64,000 nt of DNA from contig NZ_LQPT01000084.1 of the NCBI RefSeq assembly GCF_002102355.1, positions 1 to 64,000 on the forward strand, given 5' to 3'. Below, piece after piece: positions 44,632 through 56,673 of the stretch. The position numbers and the translations under genes were made by a program. Within the stretch, counting starts at the first letter, position 1. The number at the start of each line of letters is the position of its first letter. The DNA is from Mycobacterium sherrisii. GTDB lineage: Bacteria > Actinomycetota > Actinomycetes > Mycobacteriales > Mycobacteriaceae. The notes below the pieces were generated by a model. It ran no database searches and was not told the DNA's origin. It was given only the letters and a program-made list of their open reading frames with translations.

Positions 44632-45600
44632 TCAGGGTTTCGCGCGGCCGGAGCGGCTCAGGCGCCACTCCGGCGGGAAGTTCATGTCGTTGTCCTTGAC
44701 CACGTTGTTGAGGCCCTTGTTGAAGGTGCCCTCGGTCAGGTCGACTTCCTCGGCGTCGTTCTGGATCATCGGCAACATGCCCTCGACCATGCCGGTGAGC
44801 AGGCTGCCGAAGTATTCGCCCTTGTGCTGCTTGTAGAGCTCGAGGAAGGTCTTTTGCACCGCAACCGTGTCGGTCGGGCGGGATCGCGAGCAGGCCAGCG
44901 CGTACTTCTCGGTCTCCTTCTCCAGTTGATCGCGGGGCACGACACTGTTGACGAAACCGCAGTCGTACATTTCCTTCGCGCTGAAAGGCCGGCCGGTGAA
45001 GAGCATTTCGGAGAACTTCCGCAAGCCCATCGTCTCGGCCCACCACCACAGCCGGGGACCCCACCCGACGTAGCGGAAGGCAGGGTGACCGAACAGCGCG
45101 TCGTCGGAAGAGATCACCAGATCGGCGTCGCCGGCCTGATAGAAGTGCCAGCCGTAGCAGTAGCCCTTGGCCTCGACGATGCTGATCTTGCGGAGCTCTT
45201 GCAGCGGCCGGTTTCCCGCGCGGGCCTTCGCATAGAAGTCGGTGACGGTGGACAGATAGCGGTAGGACCCGCCCGGCGGGTACTTGACCTCGTCGTCGTT
45301 GATCGCAAGCTCGTGATGCAACGGAAGCCCGGGGTTTTCCAGCATGGGGCGCTGCTCGGGCAGGTCCCCGCCGCTACCGAAATCTTGCCCTTCTCCCCGG
45401 ATCACGACGACCTTGACCTCGTCGTCCACGTTGCACTTGTGGATCAGGTCGGCGTAGTTCTGCCGCATTCCCAAGCTGGTGGCGTTCTGGGCGTCGGATC
45501 GGTCGAAGGTGATGTAGGCGATGCGGTTCTTCGTGTCCTTTTCAAACTTGATGTACTGCTCGGCTTCTTTCTTCAACTTTTCGTAGTCGAATTCGACCAT
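44632..45600 (-). CDS. Enoyl-CoA hydratase/isomerase family protein
   Basis: A 322-residue crotonase-fold protein, longer than the usual 260. Core: RIAYITFDRSDAQNATS, the oxyanion-hole segment GEGQDFGSGGDL, and AKGYCYGWHFYQAGDADLVI. At the first catalytic position the usual Glu appears to be Ala (HPAFRYVGWG), while a Glu remains at the second (KFSEMLFTG). The C-terminal helix MNFPPEWRL is an extension. ATG 45600 has GGAGAAAG nine bases upstream. Third gene of the operon; it likely handles the CoA ester made or carried by the neighbouring transferase. Confidence 0.84.
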   Translation of the reverse strand: MVEFDYEKLKKEAEQYIKFEKDTKNRIAYITFDRSDAQNATSLGMRQNYADLIHKCNVDDEVKVVVIRGEGQDFGSGGDLPEQRPMLENPGLPLHHELAINDDEVKYPPGGSYRYLSTVTDFYAKARAGNRPLQELRKISIVEAKGYCYGWHFYQAGDADLVISSDDALFGHPAFRYVGWGPRLWWWAETMGLRKFSEMLFTGRPFSAKEMYDCGFVNSVVPRDQLEKETEKYALACSRSRPTDTVAVQKTFLELYKQHKGEYFGSLLTGMVEGMLPMIQNDAEEVDLTEGTFNKGLNNVVKDNDMNFPPEWRLSRSGRAKP

Positions 45601-45639
45601 GAGCTTTCTCCACTTCGTTGTGTCTACTCGGCTTAATGC

Positions 45640-46488
45640 TTATTTGAGCAAGCTGCCCGCGTCAACGGGCAGCGAAACGCCAGTGACATAACGAGATTCG
45701 TCAGAGGCGAGGAACAGGACGGCGTTACTGATGTCGATGGGGTCGACCCAGGGCACCGGCAGCGTGTGCATCAGCTGCGAGATCGGGGCGAAGTCGTCGG
45801 GCCCGGGATCGGCCAGGTCCGGGCGGAACAGCCGGTAGGTGTTGTCGTTCATCACCATCGTGGTGCTCACCTGAGTGGGCAGCACCGCGTTGACGCGGAT
45901 CATGTGCTGGCCCAATTCGACGGCGAAGGCCCGCATCAGCCCGATGACCCCGTGCTTAGCCGCCACGTAATGCCCGGTGTTCTGGTAGGCCTTGCGTCCG
46001 CCGACCGAGCTCGTCAGCACGATCGAACCGCCGCGACCTGCCGAAAGAATATGCGGTACACCGGCTTTGACGGTATGCCAGACGCCCGTGAGGTTGATGT
46101 CGATCATGTCCTGCCAGACGTTCTCGCGGATCTTGTGCAGCCTGCGGCCGTCGGTGCCCACGCCGGCATTGGCGACGATGATGTCTAGATGCCCGAGTTG
46201 CGCCACGCCGTTGTCGACCGCGGCCTTGAGTCCGTCGTAGTCCCGGACGTCCACCTGCGCGGTGACGATGCGCCGGTCGAGATTCTGGACCTGTTCGGCG
46301 GTTTCGGCGAGGTCCTCCGGGGTCGCGTGCGGGTAAGCGAGGTTGTCGATCGGTCCGCACACGTCGATCGCGATGATGTCGGCGCCCTCTTGCGCCAGGC
46401 GCACCGCGTGACTACGGCCTTGGCCGCGGGCGGCGCCGCTGACGAAGGCGACTTTTCCCGCTACCCGGCCTTCGGCGCGGCCGGTCAA
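45640..46488 (-). CDS. Mycofactocin-coupled SDR family oxidoreductase, TTG start
   Basis: A 282-residue SDR with the mycofactocin-type loop GAARGQGRSHA (about residues 15-25), VANAGVG, the active Ser in LTSSVGG and YxxxK in GHYVAAKHG. NDNTYRLFRPDLADP is a segment also seen in the SDR at 6206 (MYRAFRPDL). The start is inferred as TTG 46488, which overlaps the P450 stop as TTGA; no ATG or GTG gives the family N-terminus. It should take the alcohol made by the adjacent P450 and pass electrons to mycofactocin. Confidence 0.88.
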   Translation of the reverse strand: MTGRAEGRVAGKVAFVSGAARGQGRSHAVRLAQEGADIIAIDVCGPIDNLAYPHATPEDLAETAEQVQNLDRRIVTAQVDVRDYDGLKAAVDNGVAQLGHLDIIVANAGVGTDGRRLHKIRENVWQDMIDINLTGVWHTVKAGVPHILSAGRGGSIVLTSSVGGRKAYQNTGHYVAAKHGVIGLMRAFAVELGQHMIRVNAVLPTQVSTTMVMNDNTYRLFRPDLADPGPDDFAPISQLMHTLPVPWVDPIDISNAVLFLASDESRYVTGVSLPVDAGSLLK

Positions 46489-47690
46489 CAGGGCACCACG
46501 GTCGGCAATGTTTCCCAGCCCCGCACCGACGATGTCGGGCTCAGCGTGGCACTGGCCATGTCGGGCTCCCACTCGGGGAAACGCTTGAGGATCTCCTCCA
46601 GCGCGACCCGGCCCTCCAGCCGGGCCAGTGCGGAGCCCAAGCAGAAGTGGGCGCCGACGCTGAACGTCAGGTGCGGCCGTGGGGTGCGATGGATGTTGAA
46701 TTCGCCGGCGTCCGGCCCGAATTGCCGCTCGTCGCGGCAGGCGGATCCGATCAGCATGAGCATCACGCTGCCCTGCGGCACCCGCTGGTCATAGATGTCG
46801 ACGTCACGGGTCACGTAGCGCGCCATGTGCGGTGCCGGCGGTTCGAAACGCAGCAACTCCTCGATGGCTTGCGGGATGAGCGCGGGATGCTCGACCAGTT
46901 CGCGACGCTGATCGGGATGCTCCGCGAGAACCTTGCCCGCCCAACCGATCAGGCGCGTCGTGGTTTCGTTGCCCGCCCCGGCCACCACGTTGAGGTACAC
47001 CAGGATCTCCTCGCGCCGCAGCCGCCGCGTGGTCCCGGTCTCGTCGACGAACTCGACGTTGAGCAACTCGGTCATGATGTCGTCGGACGGGTTGTCGGCA
47101 CGCCAGTCGATGTAGGCCTCGAATTGCTCGCCCACCGACAAGCCGTGTTCGGCGGCACTCATCGGCTTGCCGGGCTCGGTGCGTAACTGCGCGTTGCCGC
47201 GGTCGCGGATGTACTCCTGATCCTCTTCGGGAATCCCGAGCAGCATGCTGATGACCTTCATCGGCATGATCGCGCCCAGGTCGGTCACGAAGTCGAAGTG
47301 CCCGGACCCGACCAGCGGGTCCAGCGACTGCGCGCAGAATTCGCGGATCATGGGCTCCAGGGCGGCGATCTTGCGCGGGGTGAACATCCGCGAGAGCAGC
47401 TTGCGGTGCACGTCGTGGATCGGCGGGTCCTCGAAGATCAACATGCCCGACGGAATCTCCAGATCCGCCTTGATCAGCTCCATGATCACGCCGCGGGCGG
47501 AGCTGTAGGTGCCGTGATCGATGATGGCCTTGTTTACGTCGGTGAATCGGCTCAACGCATAAAAGTCGTATTCGGCGTTGTAGTACAGCGGCGCCTCGTC
47601 CCGCAACCGTTTGAACATGGGATACGGGTCGGCGATCAGCTCGACGTCGTACGGATCGAAACGAACGTTGCTCTCGGTACTCGTCGTCAC
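46485..47690 (-). CDS. Cytochrome P450
   Basis: A 401-residue P450. The I-helix motif is AGAGNETT (about residues 232-239), ExxR is in EELLRFE, and the haem loop is FSVGAHFCLG with Cys350. GNETT in place of the more common GHETT is frequent in mycobacterial P450s. GTG 47690 is chosen because AGGAGGG stands five bases upstream; the frame is open to 47729. First gene of the six-gene operon, it would hydroxylate the starting compound for the coupled mycofactocin SDR. Confidence 0.91.
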   Translation of the reverse strand: MTTSTESNVRFDPYDVELIADPYPMFKRLRDEAPLYYNAEYDFYALSRFTDVNKAIIDHGTYSSARGVIMELIKADLEIPSGMLIFEDPPIHDVHRKLLSRMFTPRKIAALEPMIREFCAQSLDPLVGSGHFDFVTDLGAIMPMKVISMLLGIPEEDQEYIRDRGNAQLRTEPGKPMSAAEHGLSVGEQFEAYIDWRADNPSDDIMTELLNVEFVDETGTTRRLRREEILVYLNVVAGAGNETTTRLIGWAGKVLAEHPDQRRELVEHPALIPQAIEELLRFEPPAPHMARYVTRDVDIYDQRVPQGSVMLMLIGSACRDERQFGPDAGEFNIHRTPRPHLTFSVGAHFCLGSALARLEGRVALEEILKRFPEWEPDMASATLSPTSSVRGWETLPTVVPC

Positions 47691-48034
47691 GAAATCCCTC
47701 CTAGCACTGCCGATTTCGGGCTCCGGCACGATTGAGCCACCGCTGCGGCGGCCAGGGGCGCACGCCGGACCCTGATTCGGGCAATTTGTACACTCCGCTT
47801 AAAACGCTCGGTTTGACAAATGCACGGGCTCGGCTGTCGACGGCTCGCCGGCGGCCCGTTAACACCGGCTTACTCTATTCTCGTAGAGAACCATATGGCG
47901 GATGGTCTGGCAAGACCCCAACGGCGCGCCGCGCCGAATAGTGCGGTGATTGCCGTCGGCTCGATGTCGGGCAGGGCCACCGGCCGCCTACCGCCCGCCC
48001 ACCGGCCGCTTACTAGCCGCCTACTAGCCCCCTG
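47691..48034. other. Intergenic region between P450 operon and TetR gene
   Basis: 344 bases with no convincing gene. The P450 end holds the AGGAGGG ribosome-binding site. From about 47979 to the TetR stop there are degenerate repeats: ACCGGCCGC(C/T)TAC twice and several TAGCCGCC-like units, which also place multiple TAG codons in the minus-strand frame. Confidence 0.45.
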
Positions 48035-48706
48035 CTAGCCGCCGCCGGGCCGGGTCAACCGGCCCTTGTGGTGGCTTTTCAGGATGCCGGCCGCGATGGC
48101 GGCCAGGATCGCGTCGAGTTGCTCCGGGCTGTCGACCACCCGGTCGCCGTGCGCGGCGCGCATCAGCAGTCCGTTGATGAAGGTGAGCGTGACGTTGCTC
48201 AGATCCTCGACGACGGCCGACTCCAGTTCGGCGCCGTGCGGCATCAGCTGCACCAGAATCTCGCGGTGCAGCTTGGTGAATGCATCCGTGGCGCGTTGCA
48301 GGATCGCGGCCATCGCAGGATCGCGCGCCGCTTGCATCGTCAGCTCGTAACGCGCCTTGGTCCAGGACAGCTGCGGCTCGGTGGCGGCCTGGATCACCAC
48401 CTGCGACAGCAGCGACGGCGTCGGGTTGCCGCTGTGGCGGCCGGCGTCGTCGGCGATGGATTGCAGCCGTTCCAGGTCGAGTTCGGCTAGCCGCTCGGCG
48501 ACGGCGCGCAACAGCGCCGAGCGGGTGCGGAAATAGAACGACGTGGTGCCGTCGGGTACCGCGGCCTTGCGGTCCACCTTCAGATGGCTGAGCCCCTTAG
48601 CCCCCTCGGCCGCCAGCAGTTCAATTGCCGCATCGCACAGATCGCGGCGTCGCTCCGCGGGATTCGGCTTTCGCCGTTTCACCGCGGCGGACTGGTGTTG
48701 GGCCAT
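48035..48706 (-). CDS. TetR/AcrR family transcriptional regulator
   Basis: A 223-residue regulator with HTH at about residues 16-62: ERRRDLCDAAIELLAAEGAKGLSHLKVDRKAAVPDGTTSFYF. The GTTSFYF end of the recognition helix marks a mycobacterial TetR subgroup. ATG 48706 is preferred over the in-frame TTG 48712. It lies directly upstream of the P450-led operon on the same strand, 344 bases away, and is the natural candidate for its regulator. Ligand unknown. Confidence 0.88.
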   Translation of the reverse strand: MAQHQSAAVKRRKPNPAERRRDLCDAAIELLAAEGAKGLSHLKVDRKAAVPDGTTSFYFRTRSALLRAVAERLAELDLERLQSIADDAGRHSGNPTPSLLSQVVIQAATEPQLSWTKARYELTMQAARDPAMAAILQRATDAFTKLHREILVQLMPHGAELESAVVEDLSNVTLTFINGLLMRAAHGDRVVDSPEQLDAILAAIAAGILKSHHKGRLTRPGGG

Positions 48707-48830
48707 GAACAAGGCTTTCGCGGCGAGGATCTACAGTGAGTATTCGCTGACGTGCAGCCCGACCCTACTCTATGTTCGTAGTGTCGTAAAGCGGCTCGGC
48801 GCGCGTCGGCCTGTTGTGCGCGATCGGAGG

Positions 48831-49430
48831 ATGATCCCGGCGAAGGCGATCGGCGGTTCGATGCTTTCAGCGGCGACGGTGCGGCTGGTTGGTGCCGTAC
48901 TGCTGGCGGCCGTGCCGGCCGGTTGTGCTGCGGCGCAGCATCCCGCCGCGCCGGCCCGCTCGACGAGCACGGCGCCGGCCCGCCCGCCGGCCACAGTCAC
49001 CCGGATCGCGCCGTTGCCCGTCCGCACGGTCGAGAACTCGCAGCCGACCTCGCCGGAGAAGTGCCCCGCGATCGATCCGGCCGCTCCCACCCCGCCGGGC
49101 AATCCCCTGGTCACCTGCGATGTGGCCCGGACGACGCGATACACGTTGGGACCCGAGACGCTGCGGCTCGAACTGATCCACGTCGCCGCCCCCACGCCGC
49201 TGACGGCGGATTTCTACGAAGTGAACCTGACACTGGATCCGGCGTCGGCGACCGCGTGGGCGGCATTCACCACCGCGCACCTGCATGGCCATTTCGCTTT
49301 CCTCCGCGATGATCTCGTCCTGGAAGCGCCGCTGATCGAAGATCCGGTGACCTCCGGGCGGATCGCACTGACCACTCAGACGCTGCAGGCCGCCGAGCAG
49401 TTGGCCCGCCTGGCGGGGCGGCCGGCATGA
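48831..49430 (+). CDS. Lipoprotein with SecD P1-head-like domain
   Basis: A 199-residue exported protein. The signal peptide runs to a lipobox VPAGC, with the Cys at about residue 32 from ATG 48831 or 22 from ATG 48861. A Pro/Ala/Thr linker follows, then a domain whose strands YTLGPETLRLELIHVA, FYEVNLTLDPASATAWAAFT and LVLEAPLIEDPVTSGRIALT resemble the periplasmic P1 head of SecD. Here it stands alone, without SecD membrane helices. GGAGG directly abuts ATG 48831, too close to be an ideal ribosome site, so ATG 48861 may be the true start. Its stop overlaps the next gene (ATGA). Confidence 0.7.
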   Translation: MIPAKAIGGSMLSAATVRLVGAVLLAAVPAGCAAAQHPAAPARSTSTAPARPPATVTRIAPLPVRTVENSQPTSPEKCPAIDPAAPTPPGNPLVTCDVARTTRYTLGPETLRLELIHVAAPTPLTADFYEVNLTLDPASATAWAAFTTAHLHGHFAFLRDDLVLEAPLIEDPVTSGRIALTTQTLQAAEQLARLAGRPA

Positions 49431-50245
49431 CCGAGCTCGCGCTCGGCTTCCTCAACGGATTCGGGCTTCCGCCAGTGGAATTCGTCGACTTGGCCGCGGA
49501 CCTCGGCTGCCGTTATGTCTCGGCGGTCGTGCGGGGCGTGCCGCTGGTTCCGCTCGGTTATCCACCCTTCTCCCTCAAAGAGGATGCCCCGCTGCGCCGC
49601 GAGGTGCTGGCCGCGATGGAACACCGCGGCGTCGCCGCGTCGCTAGGCGACGGGTTCTTGGTGCTGCCGGATACCGATATGGGCGCATTCGGTGCCGATC
49701 TCGATGTGCTGGCCGAGCTCGGCGTACCGCGGATCAACGTCGTCAGCCTCGACCCCGACCTCCGCCGAACGTTCGACCAGTTCGCGGCGCTGACCGAAGC
49801 GGCCGCTCAGCGCGGCCTGCAGACCGTCGTCGAACCCGTGCCCGGGCTCACCGTCGGTGATCTATCCACCGGGCTGGCCGCTCGAAAACACGTCGGGCGC
49901 GATGACTTTCGGCTGCTGGTCGACACCATGCACGTGGTGCGGGCCGGATCCAGCGCCGCCGACATCGCGGCCCTCGACCGCGACTGCATTGGCTATGCCC
50001 AACTCAACGACACGACGCTGCAGCCACGCTTGGACAACTACATGGAGGAGGCGATGTTCGAGCGCATGGTCCCCGGCGACGGCGAACTTCCGCTGCTCGA
50101 CATCCTGACCGCATTGCCGCCCGACCTCATCGTCGAGATCGAAGTGCCCCGACGGTCGTTGGCGTTGGCCGGGGTGAGCCCGATCGACCGGATGCGGCCG
50201 TGCGTCGAAGCCGCTCGCCGCCTGTTGACCGAGATCGGGCGGTGA
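49427..50245 (+). CDS. Sugar phosphate isomerase/epimerase-like TIM-barrel protein
   Basis: A 272-residue xylose-isomerase-like barrel protein. Metal-ligand candidates follow the family order: Glu in TVVEPVPGL, Asp and His in LLVDTMHVV, Asp in QLNDTTL, and the closing Glu in IVEIEVPR. It likely isomerises or epimerises a hydroxy-ketone or acts as a lyase; related proteins occur in cyclitol and aromatic catabolism. The ATGA overlap couples it to the SecD-head lipoprotein, an unexpected pair. No further partner follows on this strand. Confidence 0.78.
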   Translation: MTELALGFLNGFGLPPVEFVDLAADLGCRYVSAVVRGVPLVPLGYPPFSLKEDAPLRREVLAAMEHRGVAASLGDGFLVLPDTDMGAFGADLDVLAELGVPRINVVSLDPDLRRTFDQFAALTEAAAQRGLQTVVEPVPGLTVGDLSTGLAARKHVGRDDFRLLVDTMHVVRAGSSAADIAALDRDCIGYAQLNDTTLQPRLDNYMEEAMFERMVPGDGELPLLDILTALPPDLIVEIEVPRRSLALAGVSPIDRMRPCVEAARRLLTEIGR

Positions 50246-50275
50246 CCGGCGCCGCGTCGCGCGACGCAACCGCGT

Positions 50276-51273
50276 TCAGCTGGGCTGGCGCAGCGGCAAT
50301 CCGGCCGCGCGATAGATCTCGTCGATGACCGTCATGTTCTCGATCGCGTCCTGTGCGGTCGTTTTCACCGGCGCCCCGCGCAGCACCGCGGCCGCGAACG
50401 CATCCAGCTGGTAGGCGTAGGAGGCGCGGCGCGGGAAGCTCTCCACGCGATCGTCGTCGACCGTGCGCACCGACATCCGGTGAAACATCTGCGGCAGCAC
50501 GGGATTGATCACCCGCAGTCGTCCGCGCTCACCGACCACCGTGGCGCTGATGTCGACCAGACGCCTCGACCACATCGAGCAGCGGATGCGCCCGGTATGT
50601 CCTTGGGCGAACTGCAGTTCGGCCGACATGGCTCGATCGACCCTGGCGTCGCGCAGTTTCGGTTGCGCGGAAATGACTTTCGGGGTCGACCCGCCGAAGG
50701 TGCGGACCATGTGGACCGCGTAGCAGCCGGCGTCCATGGTCGCGCCGCCGGCCAGCGCGTAGTTGTAGCGGATGTCGGAGAACTTCGGCAGTGGAAAGCA
50801 CAGCGCAGCCTCCACCCGGGTGAGCGTGCCCAGCTCGCCCGAAGCGACGATCTCCTCGACCCGCAACGCCAGCGGATGATAGCGGTAGTGGAAGGCCTCC
50901 ATGACCACTCGGTCGGATTCCGCGGCCAGGGCCGCGATCTCGGTAGCCTCGGCAGCGTTCGCGGTGAACGGCTTTTCGCACAGCACGTGCTTGCCCGCGG
51001 CCAGGGCCGCGCGAGTCCACCTGCCGTGCAATCCATTTGGCGACGGGTTGTAAATGGCATCGATTTGCGGATCGGCGATCAGCTCATCGTAGTCGTGGTG
51101 CACCCGGGCGATGTGGTGCTCGGCGGCGAAGTCACGGGCACGCGAGCCGTCGCGCGCGGCCACCGCCGCGACCACGACGTCGGCATTGTCCTTGGCCGGG
51201 TTGATCAGCGCCAACGGCGCGATCCGCGCGGCACCCAGGATGCCGATCCGCAGCGGGGCCGCTGTTCGGCCGG

Positions 51274-51277
<4 letters not shown>
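50276..51277 (-). CDS. Gfo/Idh/MocA family oxidoreductase
   Basis: A 333-residue NAD(P)-dependent dehydrogenase. The Rossmann start is RIGILGAARIAP (about residues 9-20), the lysine-containing signature is CEKPFTAN, and the C-terminal Gfo/Idh beta-sheet domain has FSDIRYNYALAGGATMDAGC with the Asp/His region DAGCYAVHMVR that normally holds the catalytic residues. Family members oxidise sugars or cyclitols, or reduce biliverdin-like compounds. ATGA overlap with the preceding monooxygenase gene makes it the third gene of the sulfatase operon. Confidence 0.85.
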
Positions 51278-55253
<3,976 letters not shown>

Positions 55254-55269
55254 TCGCCGGCCGGACGAC

Positions 55270-56085
55270 CTAGAACGTGAAGCGATTCAGCACGTCATAG
55301 GGACCGAACGGCGACGCACTGAAAAAGCGGTAAATCCAGCGCACCAAGGTCGTGTCGATCTTCCGGTATCCGGCCAGGGCCGATGACTGTTCCACGAAGC
55401 GCAACTTCGGGTCCCAGGTTTCGATGTCGCGCGCGTCGCCAATGCCCCACTTGATGATTCCCCGGGTGAAGATTTTCGACAGCAGCGGTGCGACCGCCGA
55501 GAGGGTGTCGAATTGCAGCTCACCGTGATCGAACCGATCCAGCAGCCGCGTGAACAGCGCGCGGACCTGGCTCTCGGACACGTACATCAGCAGTCCCTCG
55601 GCGACGACGAGCGTCGGGTGGCCGCTGGGGATCTGCTCCACCCAGTGTGGATCGGTCACCGATGAACCGATCATTCGATACCGCTCGGTCTCCTCATATA
55701 GCCGCCTGCGCTGATCGATGACGCCGGGCTGGTCGAGGTCGAACCACCGCACCGAGGGCGGCACCGCGAGCCGAAAGGCGCGGCCGTCCAAGCCACAGCC
55801 CAGGTGCAACACCACCGCGTCGGGGTTGTGCTGCAGGAATTCGGCACACCAGTCGTCGAACTGCTTGGCACGCAACGCCACCAGATACTGATTGGCGGCC
55901 GGCAACGAGCTCCGGTGGATGCGGTTGAAGTCGTAGTCGATCCGTTCGACGGCGTCGGCGGCGGCATGGTCGCCCAGGATGGGATGCCGAGAACGGCTCT
56001 CATGGGCGCGTAAATACAGCGTCACCAGGTTCGTCCACTCCACCGACCCCCACCGAACCGAAGTGAAGTCCACCTTGTCCGTCAT
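55270..56085 (-). CDS. Leucine carboxyl methyltransferase (PPM/TcmP)-type methyltransferase
   Basis: A 271-residue SAM-dependent methyltransferase of the LCMT group. Motif I is VVLHLGCGLDGRAFRL (about residues 91-106), then VRWFDLDQPGVIDQRR and VVAEGLLMYVSESQVR, all family hallmarks. In bacteria these enzymes O-methylate polyketides or unknown metabolites rather than protein phosphatase. ATG 56085 is chosen because GGAGG lies seven bases upstream; ATG 56091 is too close to it. Stands alone, convergent with the nitronate monooxygenase. Substrate unknown. Confidence 0.86.
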   Translation of the reverse strand: MTDKVDFTSVRWGSVEWTNLVTLYLRAHESRSRHPILGDHAAADAVERIDYDFNRIHRSSLPAANQYLVALRAKQFDDWCAEFLQHNPDAVVLHLGCGLDGRAFRLAVPPSVRWFDLDQPGVIDQRRRLYEETERYRMIGSSVTDPHWVEQIPSGHPTLVVAEGLLMYVSESQVRALFTRLLDRFDHGELQFDTLSAVAPLLSKIFTRGIIKWGIGDARDIETWDPKLRFVEQSSALAGYRKIDTTLVRWIYRFFSASPFGPYDVLNRFTF

Positions 56086-56294
56086 TGCCATCCCTCCGCG
56101 CCGGGCGCAGCATCTGCTCACAGCCACCCAAGCGCATCCGCCGGCGTCTGGCCAGCCCCGGCGCGCCAGCGAGATAAAAGCGCTGGTGAGTTCCGTGTGG
56201 GCAATCGACACAAACCAGCCCCCCATCCGGACGCCCGCGTGCTCCGAAGACCTATCAACAACGGGCAGTGCCAGGTCAAGAAGGGGGCCTCACG

Positions 56295-56648
56295 ATGCGA
56301 CAGGCGACGTTCAAAATGGTTGCCGCCGGCGACGGTTCGCCGCCGACCGCCGGCGGCTACTGCTACTACCTGGTGGCGCACGCGGTGGCGACGGTGCTGT
56401 TGTTGCTCACGCTGGTCGTCGCCGTGTGGCAGTTCATGGATTGGGTCGTCGCCCCGTCCTGCGCGGAGGCCGGTCCGCAGCCGTCGGCGGCTTCACTGGC
56501 CGCGCAGACCATTAAAGCCACCGAAATCCGCGACGGCGCCGGTCAGCCTGGTGTCTCGTATCGCTCCTGGACTCAACGCCCGGCGTCCTACCGCGACGCC
56601 GCGCGAATGACGGCGATGGCCGGGGCGGTCGGCTGCCCGTGTCCGTGA
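56295..56648 (+). CDS. Small membrane protein, unknown function
   Basis: A 117-residue protein with one clear transmembrane helix (about residues 27-48, LVAHAVATVLLLLTLVVAVW). It continues into a tail with Cys at 56 and two near the C-terminus (GCPCP). AGGGGG eight bases before ATG 56295 supports the start. The tail contains SYRSWTQRPASYRDAARM. I recognise no family. It is divergent from the methyltransferase and convergent with the amidohydrolase operon. Confidence 0.62.
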   Translation: MRQATFKMVAAGDGSPPTAGGYCYYLVAHAVATVLLLLTLVVAVWQFMDWVVAPSCAEAGPQPSAASLAAQTIKATEIRDGAGQPGVSYRSWTQRPASYRDAARMTAMAGAVGCPCP

Positions 56649-56673
56649 CGTCGGTCGGGCGCGGGCAAGGTCG

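Noticed and set aside
43627-45636. Long plus-strand open frame (about 670 codons)
   Set aside because: Antisense to the double CoA-transferase and crotonase, both with clear motifs; low-complexity Arg/Gly/Val composition, as usual opposite GC-rich genes.
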